From Phoronis australis (Eukaryota > Phoronida > Phoronidae), in assembly GCA_002633005.1 (NCBI GenBank), contig NMRA01000423.1, forward strand, positions 292,791 to 330,662: a DNA stretch of 37,872 nucleotides, written 5' to 3'. The notes beneath the pieces are model-generated. The model saw only the letters and a list, made by a program, of their open reading frames with translations, was not told the DNA's origin and made no database searches. A program made the position numbers and the translations under genes. Positions 8,871-19,131 of this stretch are shown here, one piece after another (positions within the stretch are counted from its first letter, which is position 1; every line of letters starts with the position of its first letter).

Positions 8871-11185
8871 TAAAGTCGATCTTGATTAGTGGCGCTTTAG
8901 TCGCCTCATGTTTCAGGCAGAGGATACTGTGACCGCGAGACGTTAGATTGCAATTTTATCGTGAGTGCGGGAAAACATTTACTTATGGAACAACCGAACT
9001 GGGAATTCTATCCCATAATTCAACACTACATCCTCGTCAACCAATCAATGGACGCCATGATTTTGCGTGTTCTTGCTTTTCTTCCAAGAAGCAAGGGTCA
9101 CGGCACGCATTTAGATGATTACGTCTAAAATAAAGTTGCAAAAAACCCCAAAGCAGTTTTGGTGGTACATAGTTCTGCGTTAAAGAAACTTCCCGTGTCA
9201 GATTGTTCATTCAGAGCAATAGGCTTGCACTTGAACTGAATTTTATTTTGTAAAGGGCGTCAGTAAGTCTAGAGTGGAAGTTTTTCTTTTCAATAACTTT
9301 TGTGTATATCGGTAGATGGCGATAAAGATGACAAAATCATTGCTTTGATCGTAGATTAGTTGCTGTAATAACCGTGGTTTTATATATGTTGCCCTTGTCG
9401 AATGATTTCAAATGCATAAGGTAAATAAATCGATAAACTTAAGGCCAAGAGTGCTGTCTTCATTACGAAATGTTCTAAAACTCCTTTCACGGCACACAAC
9501 TACCACGGACCACAACCCCCTCGACCCAGTCTACAAGCTCGACTCTATCTGAACGTAGAACAAGCGTTGTCTTGCAAGACCAACGAGTCATAACTGTGAG
9601 CTCGGCTGGCTTATCTCTGTTTTTTTTTTCCAATTAAGAGAGTTGATTCGGCAAGTTTGAAAGCCAAAAATACAGAAAAAATGAATGAAATCAAGACCCC
9701 TGAACCTTACGAAGTTGTCACGTGTAATCTTAGTCTACCTTTCAGTGAACGATTCAAACTGTTTTGCAGATATTGTGCGAGAAGGCCACGAATATGTATT
9801 TTTTAGTAAATACAGCTTGAAAAAAACGAACTTATGCCCTATTAACTAAAAAGCACCACAAAGTTGCGTGTAGTCAACAGGGCCGTAGCCAGGGAGGAAA
9901 GGTCCCGTCCCTGCATATCCGTTAAAGATATTTTTATATAAGGGTATATAGATGGACAACAGAAACAAATTTTTGCAACTACTGATACTATTAACTACAA
10001 TGGTAACTTGGTAGCAGTTTTGAAACAGTGCTTCAGATTCAAAGCTCTTCACGTGGCATCGGACCGTACCCGGCCAACTTCGCCCGAGTGGTGTTTGTGT
10101 AGATGACAGGAGATCGGTCAGACGATAAAAAAGGGGCTGGTCAGCATTAAACATGCGTTTGGCAATACCAAAGGACAACAAGGGAATCTAAAACTGAATG
10201 TCTATACCTAGGCCTACTGTAGGCCCTATGGCCTAAGTAAGCTGTATTCTGCAACGAGAGAGCTACCCCTAAGGTTCACTACTTCGAAGATTCTCTAATC
10301 CGAAGATTCACAAATCCTGACAGCGTTTTCCCGTTCAGTGCCTTTACCAGACGAAGGTGGTTCTGAGCGTCTGATGACTTCCAGTAGCTTCTTTGTTAAC
10401 TGCCACGCAGTCTTTTGTCTGTTATGACCGGCACGTCAGTTATCTACCAGGCTTATTACAGACCACGTGTGAACACCGTCAAACCCAGAGTGAATTGGTA
10501 CATTCAGACAGAATAGATTGTAGTAACTTCGTTGAAATTGAGCGACTTTGGAGATTCAAAAACTAAACATGATCACCATTGGACAAGGATTTCTGAAATG
10601 CTGTTGGTTTATGCTCAAATATGTTATAACTTAACTTTCATTTTTAATAGCACAGCCCAATTAGGCTAGATACGATCTTTTTGAAGATTAGAGCATTATC
10701 GAACAAAAGAGAGCTGGCCCTCCAACCATGAATGCCAGAATGGAGTTAATCAGTCGTGTAAGATGTTGGATACAAGGGTAAACTTCCCAACTTGTTGGGC
10801 TGTAGAATCAAACAACTTGGGAGCAACGGGAAAACACCGTAATGTAAACTTTCAGACTCGAGGTAATTTTTTATATTTTCACATGCAATGAATGCTTCGG
10901 TTATTAGATGCACCTATATCGAAAATAACGCTCAGGTACTGAATCACTTCGCATTTGCGTTTTTAAGAGAATTTGAAGTAGGAATATTGATGTGTTATCA
11001 ACCACGGTACATTCATTACTATTCAAACGATTTTGTGAGCCATGACTCACTGAAAAGCTCTCCAACGTATAGGCCGGTTTGGAGTATGAAGCGCCAAAGG
11101 GCTCTAAACGAGTACCTGTATGCACGTCAACATGTGCTTAATCAACGCGTAGGTTTAATTAACGCGTGATTTTCCTTGCAACGCT
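8871..11185. other. No gene recognised; one transposon-end remnant
   Basis: Near 9878 the text ACAGGGCCGTAGCCAGGGAGG resembles the CAGGG(C/G)CGTAGCCAGG termini of hAT-type elements of marine animals, but no partner end was found. A short direct repeat (CGAAGATTC at about 10277 and 10301) is also present. Open frames at 9846-10181 (minus) and 10888-11169 (plus) resemble nothing recognised. Confidence 0.45.
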
Positions 11186-11189
11186 CAGT

Positions 11190-11490
11190 TTAAGGTGCCC
11201 CTCTGTCTATAGTCCAAACTGCTCTAATAATCGTTGTGAAGTTTGGTAAATGTGTTGCTGGGAAGAGCATGATTGGCAATTTGGGGACTGTTTGACTATA
11301 CTGTGGCGTCCTCTAGTGGCAATTTGTTTTTTTTTTGCATCTAGAGCTGTTTTTCCTTCTTCTTGTAGGATCTATTGTGAAATTTGGCATCTGCATTTCT
11401 ATAAACGTTGCACAAAATGACGACTTTTGGAGGTATATGGCGTGACAACCACAGTAGCACCCAGTACCTGTTTCATTGTTTTACGGTTTT
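11190..11490 (+). mobile_element. Compound repeat element, internal fragment (copy C)
   Basis: Two monomers of the family at 1.9-4.5 kb. GCCCCTCTGTCTATAG and the following text align with the middle monomer of copy B, and the box GTCCTCTAGTGGCAATTTG has its T at 11314. A decayed box (CACCCAGTACCTG, T near 11465) follows 151 bp later, then TGTTTTACGGTTTT as in copy B. Neither terminus is present. Confidence 0.65.
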
Positions 11491-11528
11491 GACCAATGAG
11501 CTAATTTATCTCATTGGTTTCGACAGAC

Positions 11529-11656
11529 CAGGCTTGCGTTCAGTAACGCTTGGACCTACGCTAGGACCTGGCTAAAATCTTGGCACGGCAGTGTCTCACG
11601 TTATGTCGCGAAATCTTGCTTTTTAGCGAGGTCTTAACGTTACTGAACGGGAGGCT
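11529..11656. mobile_element. MITE-like element, copy 1
   Basis: The ends carry inverted repeats, CGTTCAGTAACG on the left and CGTTACTGAACG on the right, followed by CTTGGACC / GGTCTTAA subterminal text. It is the same family as 13921-14087, in opposite orientation. It has no coding capacity. No clear target duplication can be seen. Confidence 0.75.
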
Positions 11657-11974
11657 CTTCCTACTGAGGAGAACATTACTCACTTCCCATGCGACACCTA
11701 GAGGCTAAATGTATTTTAAATTTGCTGGCATTGCTGCATTCACTGAGAGTGTTAAAATAATAATCACCCCCTTGTAGCTGCACAAAAAGCAATGCACACG
11801 GTGGTCGCCTACGTCAACACTTCGCGTTGGTCTTGTTATTCTTACTACTGGAAAATACATATCAAGAGAAAAATGAACACCATTTTATTGTGCTTAAATT
11901 TACTTTAGCAAGGCATTTTATTTGACAAATAAAACACAATTATGCTATATATAAAAAGATTTTGTTGGACGACA

Positions 11975-12650
11975 GCTGAGAACAGCTTAGAGTGTGTATT
12001 CAACTGTGAATGCTAACATAATTACTGAAGTTAAAACAACACCCCGACCTTTTGAGAGCAAGTCTGGAGTCAAACAAGGCGTGATGTTAAGTCCATTATT
12101 GTTTTTGTGTACAAGAATAAACTTGCTATTGAAATGTGAACTGAAAAGGAGGGAGGTATTCAAGTTGAGTAGACCTTTGAAATGTGTTTTTATTAATATA
12201 CATGTATGCCGACGACGTTTCTCTATTTGGCAACGCTATAATTCAGTTACAGAGACGATTGGATTGACTAAAAAAATTTTAAAGCGAAATATTTCTGTTA
12301 ACATCCAGACGTGAAACATAGTTGTTTTCATAAAACATGGGCAATTGAAAGAACAGAAACATGGTAGTTTAGGGATGTTGTTTTGAAGATTTGCAGTCAC
12401 TTTAAATATTTAAGGGTTGTATTTTCTTGTAGATTAAGTTGAACAACGTGCTGCAGGTCACTGGCTCAAATTACAAGCAAATCAGCCATGAATTTGGTGA
12501 GGCATTTTCGTGTCAAATGGGACCTGGAAGAAACGTAGTCTAGCTTTAAATTGTTTCACCCGATAGCTGCCATTTGTTATTTGGAGCAGAAATATGGGGT
12601 ACTAACCTAAAGAAAACTTGACAATGTAAATGATTATTGTCTGGTGGTAT
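11975..12650 (+). pseudogene. Non-LTR retrotransposon relic 1, reverse transcriptase
   Basis: The frame from 11994 reads MYSTVNANIITE..., then SGVKQGVMLSPLLF, the conserved motif before the active site in LINE reverse transcriptases. After a frame change, YADDVSLFGN appears at about 12206-12235: YADD is the catalytic motif. Further on, FKYLRVVFS and a shifted GAEIWG (about 12583-12600) mark the thumb region. Several stops and frameshifts make it dead. The nested element at 12682-14220 splits it from its C-terminus. It is on the + strand, like relic 2, but a different family, since both have their own KYL...WG segments. The clade (CR1/L2/Jockey-like) is not resolved. Confidence 0.85.
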
Positions 12651-12681
12651 TAAGACGACCAACGTTATGATAAAGAGAGAT

Positions 12682-14220
12682 TGGTTTCATAAAAGTGGCT
12701 TAAAGTTGAATTGGACTTAGAACAGGTTTAAGGATAACCTGCATTTTATAAGGGTGGTTTAATTTTTTGACCAGTGGTCTCGTAAATCCTGATTTAACCC
12801 CTTTTTAGACCTGGTCTGAGTTTTCATTTTAGAGAACGAGGTCTATATTACTTAGTCCTGTATTAAGGTCTAAAATCACGTTTAATTAGACTTGATCAGG
12901 CCCAGGTTTAATATCGTTAAATATGGCAGACTTGTACGATGTAGGTGCAACTGTATGGTGCCGCGGTGTGCAATTACGCCGCAGCTTTAGAGCGAGAATG
13001 GACTATTTTTAAAATTCATTTTAATTTACGACGACACAAAATCAAACGTAATAGGGTAGGGTCCAAATATTTTTAAAAGAAGGTGGCCGGATCAAGGATT
13101 ATTCAAAATGGGGGGTCCAATTACGCAGTTTGAAAATTCTGGATTTAATATCACTGAAACCAAGGAAAAATTTGATGGGTACGAACCCCTTGACCCCTGA
13201 ATCCGCCTACATGTAGACCAGTACGTGTTGCAAGGTGTCCTTTAGATTCCTCAGAACACGACAGGTCGAGAATGTCGACTTCGTCTTAAGCGTCAAAGGC
13301 ATAAATCAAGACGGCAATGTCGGATTCTTCTGACTGATATCCTAGTTTCCAAATTAAGGTTGAGGGTTTGAGGTCGTTCCTATCTCCCCACCCTTGTCCG
13401 CGGTATAACGACACGGACATGAATTTGGGCATTTGTTATGTTGCGGCTAATTGTAAGCATGTACTGTAAAGTGTGAACGTGTTTTGGGCACAGTTATTAC
13501 TAAATGAAAAATGTCTCCTCATCATATTCTAGATGTACCACTGTGTCTCTCAACTGGTGAAATTTTTTTTGGTCTTCATTTTTAATAGTCCCCTTTAACT
13601 ATTGATTTCTGCATGTCTCCGATTGTGGGAAATGTGCATAGAGTCTGGACCAATATCTCTCCAAGTCTGCTGCTTTCGTTGACTTAGTTTGGCACCAGTT
13701 TTCTCGTTCTCTATAATTGTATTTTTCTCTGATCAGTTCTGGGTTGGAACATTTTTCAACATGAGGAAAGCTTTTAGGCCTTTTGAAAATGTCTGCACTG
13801 ATTCTACTAGTGTGTACCATTGTGTACCCACATGATAAAGGTTTCATTGAAGTACTTCACTATATTTCTTGTTGTGTTAATCCAGATCAACACAGTAGGG
13901 TGGCTAGGATACTCTAAACCAGCCTCCCGTTCAGTAGCGCTAGGACCTCGCTAAAAAGCAAGACTTCGCGAGATTACGTGAGATATTACCTTGTATTTCA
14001 AATGACAACACGTGACTGTGGTTAGATTTGAGCTAGGTCCTAGTGGTCCTAGCGTCGGTCCTAGCGCTACTGAACGCACGCCTGGTTTTACTAAACCTGC
14101 TCCCTTATCTAGCAAAACCAGGCTTTCAGACATTTAAACCACGTTGGTGAAATGCAAGTTCTAAAATTAGACCAGGTTTAGGAAGACCAGGTTAAGTCTT
14201 AAACCACCTTCATGAAATCG
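12682..14220. mobile_element. Inverted-repeat element inside LINE relic 1
   Basis: The left end reads GGTTTCATAAAAGTGGCTTAA and the right end is its reverse-complement counterpart (TTAAACCACCTTCATGAAATC). Imperfect complementarity with repeated GGTTTAA / TTAAACC words continues about 100 bp inward at both ends, giving a fold-back architecture. A 29-codon frame at 12923-13012 (MADLYDVGATVWCRG... RRSFRARMDYF) faintly resembles the N-terminus of PIF/Harbinger transposases, but this is weak. A fragment at about 13110-13210 ending in CCCCTGAATCCGCC looks like another hAT-type end. A MITE sits at 13921-14087. Confidence 0.65.
13921..14087. mobile_element. MITE-like element, copy 2, nested
   Basis: Perfect 20-bp inverted arms lie at 13928-13947 and 14057-14076 (CGTTCAGTAGCGCTAGG core). 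It is the reverse-orientation relative of 11529-11656; both share CTTTTTAGCGAGGTC-type subterminal text (here on the minus strand). It lies inside the inverted-repeat element, so it is the youngest layer of this nest. Its longer arms and better symmetry suggest less decay than copy 1. Confidence 0.8.
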
Positions 14221-14229
14221 GCTATAGGT

Positions 14230-14465
14230 GTTTAACATTACAAATTGAGAACAGCAGAAGAAATTATATTCCGTAAATGAAAGAACTTGTAAGATCCATG
14301 TAATACAGGACAGATTCAGTGACAGAAGAGCGTTTCATGTCACGTTGTCCAGTATTGGTAGATTTAAGAAACAAATTCATACCACACTGTCACGATATCA
14401 GGTCTCTGTTGTCTCGAGTACCACAAACAGTTTTATTTAAAACCGTTTCAGTGCATACCCAAAGG
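14230..14465 (+). pseudogene. LINE relic 1, C-terminal remnant
   Basis: The frame reads TEERFMSRCPVLVDLRNKFI and on to PHCHDIRSLLSRVPQTVLF (about 14322-14450). This is the typical end of these polyproteins: a zinc-ligand-like H/E..F...CP.....R..F segment (here with the histidine region eroded). It directly follows the right end of the inverted-repeat element, so it is best read as the continuation of the relic at 11975-12650. Confidence 0.6.
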
Positions 14466-14544
14466 CAATGATGATCAGAAACGAGATATTAAATATATAA
14501 CAACTGAGTGCATCTACTAGAAGCAATTTTTAATGTATTTTTAA

Positions 14545-14896
14545 CAGTGTTATTAGTTATAAATACTCGTACAAATATTTAGGCTGTATTCTGGATCAAC
14601 ACCTTGACTTCAAAGAAAATTTGAATGAATACGTTATCTGAAGCTTCTGGTAGAGCGCTAGGGAAGATATGCTCAACATTCCGTGATAACAAGAATCTTG
14701 GATTCGAAACGTTTAAAACATTATTTAATTCGTGTGCGGCACCAATTTTGAAATTACGAGTCATCTGTTTGGGGTTGCAAACATTTTGGTAATGATGAAA
14801 ATATCCAAAACGGAGCCATGCGTTTTTATTTAGGGGTCAACCGATTTACAGCCACTCATGCTGTTAATGGTGACATGGGGTGGGACCATAGGTGTT
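14545..14896 (+). pseudogene. Non-LTR retrotransposon relic 2, left part
   Basis: SYKYLGCILDQHLDFKENLN starts at about 14561, followed after frameshifts by LSEASGRALGKICSTF, then FKTLFNSCAAPIL and YESSVWGCKHFG, and then NIQNGAMRFYLGVNRFTATH and GDMGWDHR up to 14895. This is the region after the catalytic centre of a LINE reverse transcriptase (KYLG.ILD; YGS.VWG; Q..A.R..LGV). The upstream catalytic part is missing. The frame is cut by the hAT insertion at 14897 and resumes at 17302. Confidence 0.85.
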
Positions 14897-15527
14897 CAGT
14901 GGCGGATCTACGTTTTCAGTAAGGGGGGTTTTAGGATTCCCGCAAAGGTCGAATCCAAGGCGCGTGGCGCCGAGCGGGGGGGCGGAGTTTGGGAGGGGTA
15001 AACCCGCTCCCCGTGTAAGACAACTTTTTTGTTTTTGTAGCCAAATAGTGAAATTTCCATGCATCCTGGTACGTTTCTGACACTTAACATGGCCCTGGAG
15101 TTTTTCTTAAGATAATTAAAAACCCTTCTCGTTTTCGTCACATGAACTTGGCTCATAAGTTTCGTGATACCATATTTGTGCACATCTGGGTATGAGTCAC
15201 ACCACCAGAAAAATTTTTGTTGGAAAATCTGCTTACACACACCTTTTAGCGGCATACGAAAAAGTGTGGTGTGTATACAGGGGCTTAGACAACTACCAAA
15301 TATTCAAGAGCATAAGGAGCACCGACGGGGCGAAAAAACTTGAATATCAGATGATCGCAACAGCCTCAAGCTGTTTAAGAACGAAGACCTGTACTGTTAG
15401 TCCGGAAATAAACATGTGTTCTGTCTCGTTACGAGAAAAAAACCTGGCGAACGACGGTGCTCTCAGCTCATAGTCTATTATTAAAAGCGGCAATGAACAA
15501 TTAAGTATCACTTTATTAAGCTGAATC

Positions 15528-15902
15528 ATGTTGACAACAATTGAAAAACGTCAAATGGATCAGGAAACAAATCATCTGAAAACAGTTTCACGAAACCAAA
15601 GCACTCTGTACACCGTGGTGAAAAGATATACAGGAGCAGTTCGCAGAGGGACCAGATGCACACTGACAGTACACAAAAACTCTGGCCTGGTCCGTCACGA
15701 GACCAAAAGTACACCTGTGCTTATTATCCCTATAAAAATAGTCGATCTGCCGCGGGACCAAACAGTACTGGCTGAGATAAATAGATTTACAAAGCACAGT
15801 TTGGTAAAAAGCATCACAAGACTAGTTCGCCGAGGGTCCAGAAGTACACTGAAACTCGATATCTACACAAATCAAGCTGGCCTAGTCCGTCGCGAGACCT
15901 AA
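15528..15902 (+). repeat. Degenerate internal repeats with an open frame inside the hAT element
   Basis: A box like GTCCGTCGCGAGACC recurs at about 15640, 15690, 15744, 15825 and 15885, usually followed by AAAAGTACACTG. The + strand stays open for 124 codons and reads repeated short motifs: GAVRRGTRCTLTV, GLVRHETKSTPVL, RLVRRGSRSTLKL, GLVRRET. The spacing is irregular (50-80 bp). It is antisense to the transposase. No protein family is recognised. The parsimonious reading is a nucleotide-level repeat that happens to remain open. Confidence 0.5.
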
Positions 15903-15937
15903 AGCGTACTTCGCAAAAAACTTTGAATTGAAAACTT

Positions 15938-16060
15938 CTCTCTAGACTTCTTTTAATCCCCAGTGGTTGCTCATACGTGTAGTTTACATATCTGGTAGTC
16001 AACTGCTGCGAGAGGTTGTCTATGAAGGGTTTTTGCACCGTTCTGTAGTATTAACTGGAA
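15938..16060 (-). pseudogene. hAT transposase (DUF4371/ZMYM1-like), second exon remnant
   Basis: The minus strand reads YYRTVQKPFIDNLSQQLTTR and then YVNYTYEQPLGIKR. Members of the ZMYM1-like hAT group have YYRRTI.IPFLDHL..QL..RF at this point. An acceptor-like TTTCTTCCAG precedes it on the minus strand, but the codon just before YYR is TAA, so the copy cannot be translated through. It follows the exon at 16213-16416 in minus-strand order with a plausible short intron. Confidence 0.75.
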
Positions 16061-16212
16061 GAAACAAGTATTGAGAACAGATTTACTGTGCGCTCGTAGA
16101 CCCTCTGCTGTACTGGGTAAATTTGGCATGTCCAAAAATAATTTCTATTTCGTTTTCATTGTACACAAGAATAAAAAACCGACATTATTACAAACTGTGT
16201 TATAACTTATTA

Positions 16213-16416
16213 CCTGGGTGTTTCTCCAGGAATGTTGGTCCTATCTTTCTGTTGTCTAGACTGCCGAGGAATCTGTACATCGGATCCAATGGTTTGCTGC
16301 TCTTGGAACCATTCTACCCAGACATCTTCCACTTTTGTTCCCAACGCTTGCACTTCGTCAACTGCTGTGTCAATGAGCTTGTACGCCTCTACAATGTCAG
16401 CATCTCGTTTCGCAGC
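16213..16416 (-). pseudogene. hAT transposase (DUF4371/ZMYM1-like), middle exon
   Basis: The minus strand reads AAKRDADIVEAYKLIDTAVD, EVQALGTKVEDVWVEWFQEQ, then IPRQSRQQKDRTNIPGETPR. The helical region followed by P R ... RQ ... R.N.P is the pattern that precedes the YYRR segment in DUF4371/ZMYM1-like hAT transposases. The exon ends in a donor-like CCCAG|GTAATA (minus strand). An in-frame TGA stands immediately upstream, so either an exon boundary or a disabling change lies there. The catalytic RNase H-like N-terminal half and the dimerisation domain were not found in the element. Confidence 0.78.
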
Positions 16417-17301
16417 TCAGTTGGCACTAAGTCCCCTGAGGTTACCTAGTCCAAGACGGTAGGTGTTGAGGTCGGCACTAGGGCTCCTTAGGGGGTCCAT
16501 TGAACATCGCAATAGTCTCGCAAGACTTTGTTGTGAAAATGCAGCCTCCCCGCAATTTCTGGTACTTTACACCGTTCGCGAATGCGGTCATTTTGTCAAT
16601 GTGAGTGCCCCCTTGGTCATTCCTTGTATAGACATAACTTGTTAGAGTGCATCTTCAAACAGACTCGCGGCCAGACTACGGCGCCCGCCACAAGCAATTA
16701 TTCGGAAAACGAGTTTTTTCAAAAGTATTACATGTACATGTACACTGTATGATATTGCGCAAGACAACTTTACTGTACATCAGTCAAATTCGAGTTACAA
16801 ACGTGTTGGGTGAAATAGGATGACACGGCAGTGACAGATGAGGTAAAAACGTTGCACGTCAATTCGCCTGAATATCACAGTTGCGGCACCACAGTATTTC
16901 CCCTAATCAAACCAAAACATACCTTAGACTAAAGAAGCTAGTTACCTAAACAAATCAGCTATAGAGCTGCTCTTTCAGCGGTGGATCCATCTAAAATGCT
17001 TGGCTACTTCAGAAATGTCGACGGAAGCGCGCGCACAATTGATCTTCCGGCTTTTGCCAATGAGCCACGAAGACTCGAAACGCGTTGATTTTCATAACAG
17101 CAATTCACAATGCAAAAAAATATATTTTCATATTGAACCCCCCCCCCCTTCTCATTTTTTCCGAGTTGGTTTACTTGGGGTTTACACACGTTGGCGGTGC
17201 CGGTTTTGATTTGCTGGAGACGTTTTTTTTTTAATTTTTGGGTCCTGGCCCGAGGGGGGGTTTAAACTCCCTGAACGCCCCCCCCCGTAGATCCGCCACT
17301 G

Positions 17302-18045
17302 GTGTTGATAGGTTACTGAAGAAGGTATTTCTATGGGACTACTCTTTTGGTAGAAAGGGTTGGATAGACGGAATCAAAAATTTGTTTAACATAACTGGCA
17401 TGCAATCATGTTTTCAAAATTTGACTACTTGTAACATAGTAGATGCTAGAAACAAACTATTTGAATACTCAAAACATGCTTGGGGTGAGTCTGTTGTAAC
17501 AAAACTCAAGTTAAGAACCTACATTATATTTAAGCACGAGTTTTTAACTGAGCTGTATATAAAGATTAATTTATTTCGTTCCGAGCGATCTCTTCTGGCT
17601 CAGCCTAGAGCTGGAAATCTCCCAATGCACTTGGAAACTGGTCGTTATGTAAACACTCCTGTAAGTGAATGACTGCTTGTGTTGTGATTCTGGTTCTGTG
17701 GAGGATGAGCTACATTTTGTGTTTGATTGTTCTCTTTATAACTCACGGATGTCTATTTTGTTTAATAATGTTTCTCTTCAAATCCCGAACTTTGCAGAAT
17801 TCAGAACATTAGATATTACGTTAAAACTGCTATTTCAGTATTTCCCTTGGCAATTTGCCAAAAAATATCGAGTCTGCTTTTGAACTTAGCAACCGACGCA
17901 TTTATGGCAGGCCTACATCTGAGTTGTGTGGATAAAGTGAATAATAAGCCCAACTGGGCTGGGTACTTATCTTTCTCACGAATGGTGTACCTATAACTGT
18001 TTGAATTAATTGTACTTGACAATATAGCAAATAAATACTACTACT
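17302..18045 (+). pseudogene. LINE relic 2, C-terminal part and 3' end
   Basis: It resumes relic 2 after the hAT element: VDRLLKKVFLWDYSFGRKGW, FNITGMQSCFQNLTTCNIVD, KLKLRTYIIFKHEFLTELYI, RSLLAQPRAGNLPMHLETGR, then after a stop CLCCDSGSVEDELHFVFDCS. KLRTY..FK, R....AQ.R.G.LP...ETGR and the C.C..G..E.E.HF.F.C zinc-ligand pattern are the C-terminal signature of many invertebrate LINEs. The 3' end is probably near 18045, where GCAAATAAATACTACTACTA forms a short-repeat tail. The frame is broken at least twice. Confidence 0.88.
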
Positions 18046-18165
18046 ATATCGTGCTTATATACGCCTAGACTCGTGCATCTTAAGCGCACCAAAATCTATC
18101 TCTTCAATCGCAGAATTAGATTGACCAGTGGAGGGAACATGGAACTGGGGGAACATAGAGCGAGG

Positions 18166-18310
18166 GAACACTGGGATTGCCGGGTTGTGGTGGGTAGGTG
18201 AGAACACTGGGATTACCGGGATGTGATGGGTAGGTGAGAACAGAGGGATTACCGGGGTGTGATGGGGTAGGTGAGAACACTGGGATTACCGGGGTGTGAT
18301 GGGTAGGTTG
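18166..18310. repeat. 36-bp minisatellite, four units
   Basis: Units start GAACACTGGGATT at 18166, 18202, 18238 (GAACAGAGGGATT) and 18275; the third has one extra base. 36 is a multiple of three, and the minus strand reads repeated HPGNPSVLTYPS through part of the array. Similar half-units (GGGAACA) flank it from 18133 to 18330. The minus-strand ORF at 18116-18424 owes its length to the array. Confidence 0.9.
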
Positions 18311-18780
18311 GAACAGCGGGTCAGGGAACATCAGTTGTGGAACATACAGCGGGTAAATATCGGGAAAGCTGGAGAAATATCGAGGAGGGGTAAGGTTCAT
18401 CTTGGCAAAGCTGGAGTTGAACAAAATAGATCTAAAGCATGGTTTTTGGCTTGTATGAAAGTACCATTGTAAACTAACCAGGAGTCTGTGATCTTATGAT
18501 TATTCTTTTTTCAATATGCATTGACATGTCAGCAGGGGTCCCATATTTTGAGAAATTTCTTCACTGAATAGTAATCATCGAATTGGCTCCAAAATCCGCG
18601 ACTCCCTGTAATTGACTACTGGCTATATGGGAGGGAACATGAAAAGTCAATGGAGTGCTGGTTGACTTACATGTAGTTTGGCTCACTTCAACCACAAAAA
18701 TGTGCCAGACCTATTCTATCAATTTTGTTTATTTTAATTTGTAAACCAAATGAATATAGAGCCTGCATACATTATATTCA

Positions 18781-18834
18781 CCAATGACGTCAATAGAGGC
18801 AGAGTCAATATATAGAACAGATGACGTTCTAGTG
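18781..18834 (+). promoter_or_regulatory. CCAAT-CRE-TATA cluster
   Basis: CCAATGACGTCA (18781-18792) overlaps a CCAAT word with a full CRE; TATATAG follows near 18811 and GATGACGTT near 18822. The order and spacing look like a compact core promoter, but no open frame or exon is recognised downstream, so it may be coincidental. Confidence 0.25.
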
Positions 18835-18961
18835 TGAGGGTTCAACAATAGCAATTTGAATATGTAACATTCCAAGGTGCCAAAATAGGATATCCAATCA
18901 GATCAATTGATAGCTGCTAGTAAAGCGAAAGTGATTTTCATGGCAAGGTTATTACAACCAG

Positions 18962-19103
18962 ACAGCAGGGGTTCATTTAATTGGTATTTTGCTATTTTAA
19001 GGTAGCACTGAACAGTGTGCCTCCTAAGCAGGCTGATATCAGATAGCAGGGGTTCATTTAGTTCAGTGGTATTTTGCCACGTTCAGCAGGCTGATATCAG
19101 ATT
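18962..19103 (+). repeat. Imperfect tandem duplication, ~80 bp
   Basis: GCAGGGGTTCATTTA and a GGTATTTTGC segment occur at about 18965 and 19047, each followed by GCAGGCTGATATCAGAT. The second copy lacks part of the middle. Confidence 0.75.
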
Positions 19104-19131
19104 AGTTCTTTGATGTAATCCACTAAAATCT

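Larger units (their letters stand above)
14897..17301 (-). mobile_element. hAT element, 2405 bp, inserted in LINE relic 2
   Basis: The termini are exact inverted repeats of 16 bp: CAGTGGCGGATCTACG at 14897-14912 and its complement at 17286-17301. A direct duplication GTGTT flanks both sides (14892-14896 and 17302-17306); hAT elements normally duplicate 8 bp, so the outer three bases have diverged or the boundaries are off. The subterminal G-runs (AAGGGGGG) and CAGTGGCGG start are typical of hAT. Transposase remains are on the minus strand. The element is short for an autonomous copy of this type and its N- and C-terminal transposase domains are not recognisable, so it is a decayed or internally deleted copy. 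Confidence 0.9.

Noticed and set aside
11994-14465. LINE relics 1 and 2 as one element
   Set aside because: Both contain their own KYL...WG region after the catalytic centre, so they must be separate copies.
17238-17672. Host gene at the 144-codon ORF
   Set aside because: The frame begins inside the hAT terminus and then reads LINE C-terminal sequence; it is a transposon relic.
18116-18424. Proline-rich minus-strand protein with HPGNPSVLTYPS repeats
   Set aside because: A product of the 36-bp minisatellite; one unit has an extra base, and there is no flanking coding sequence.
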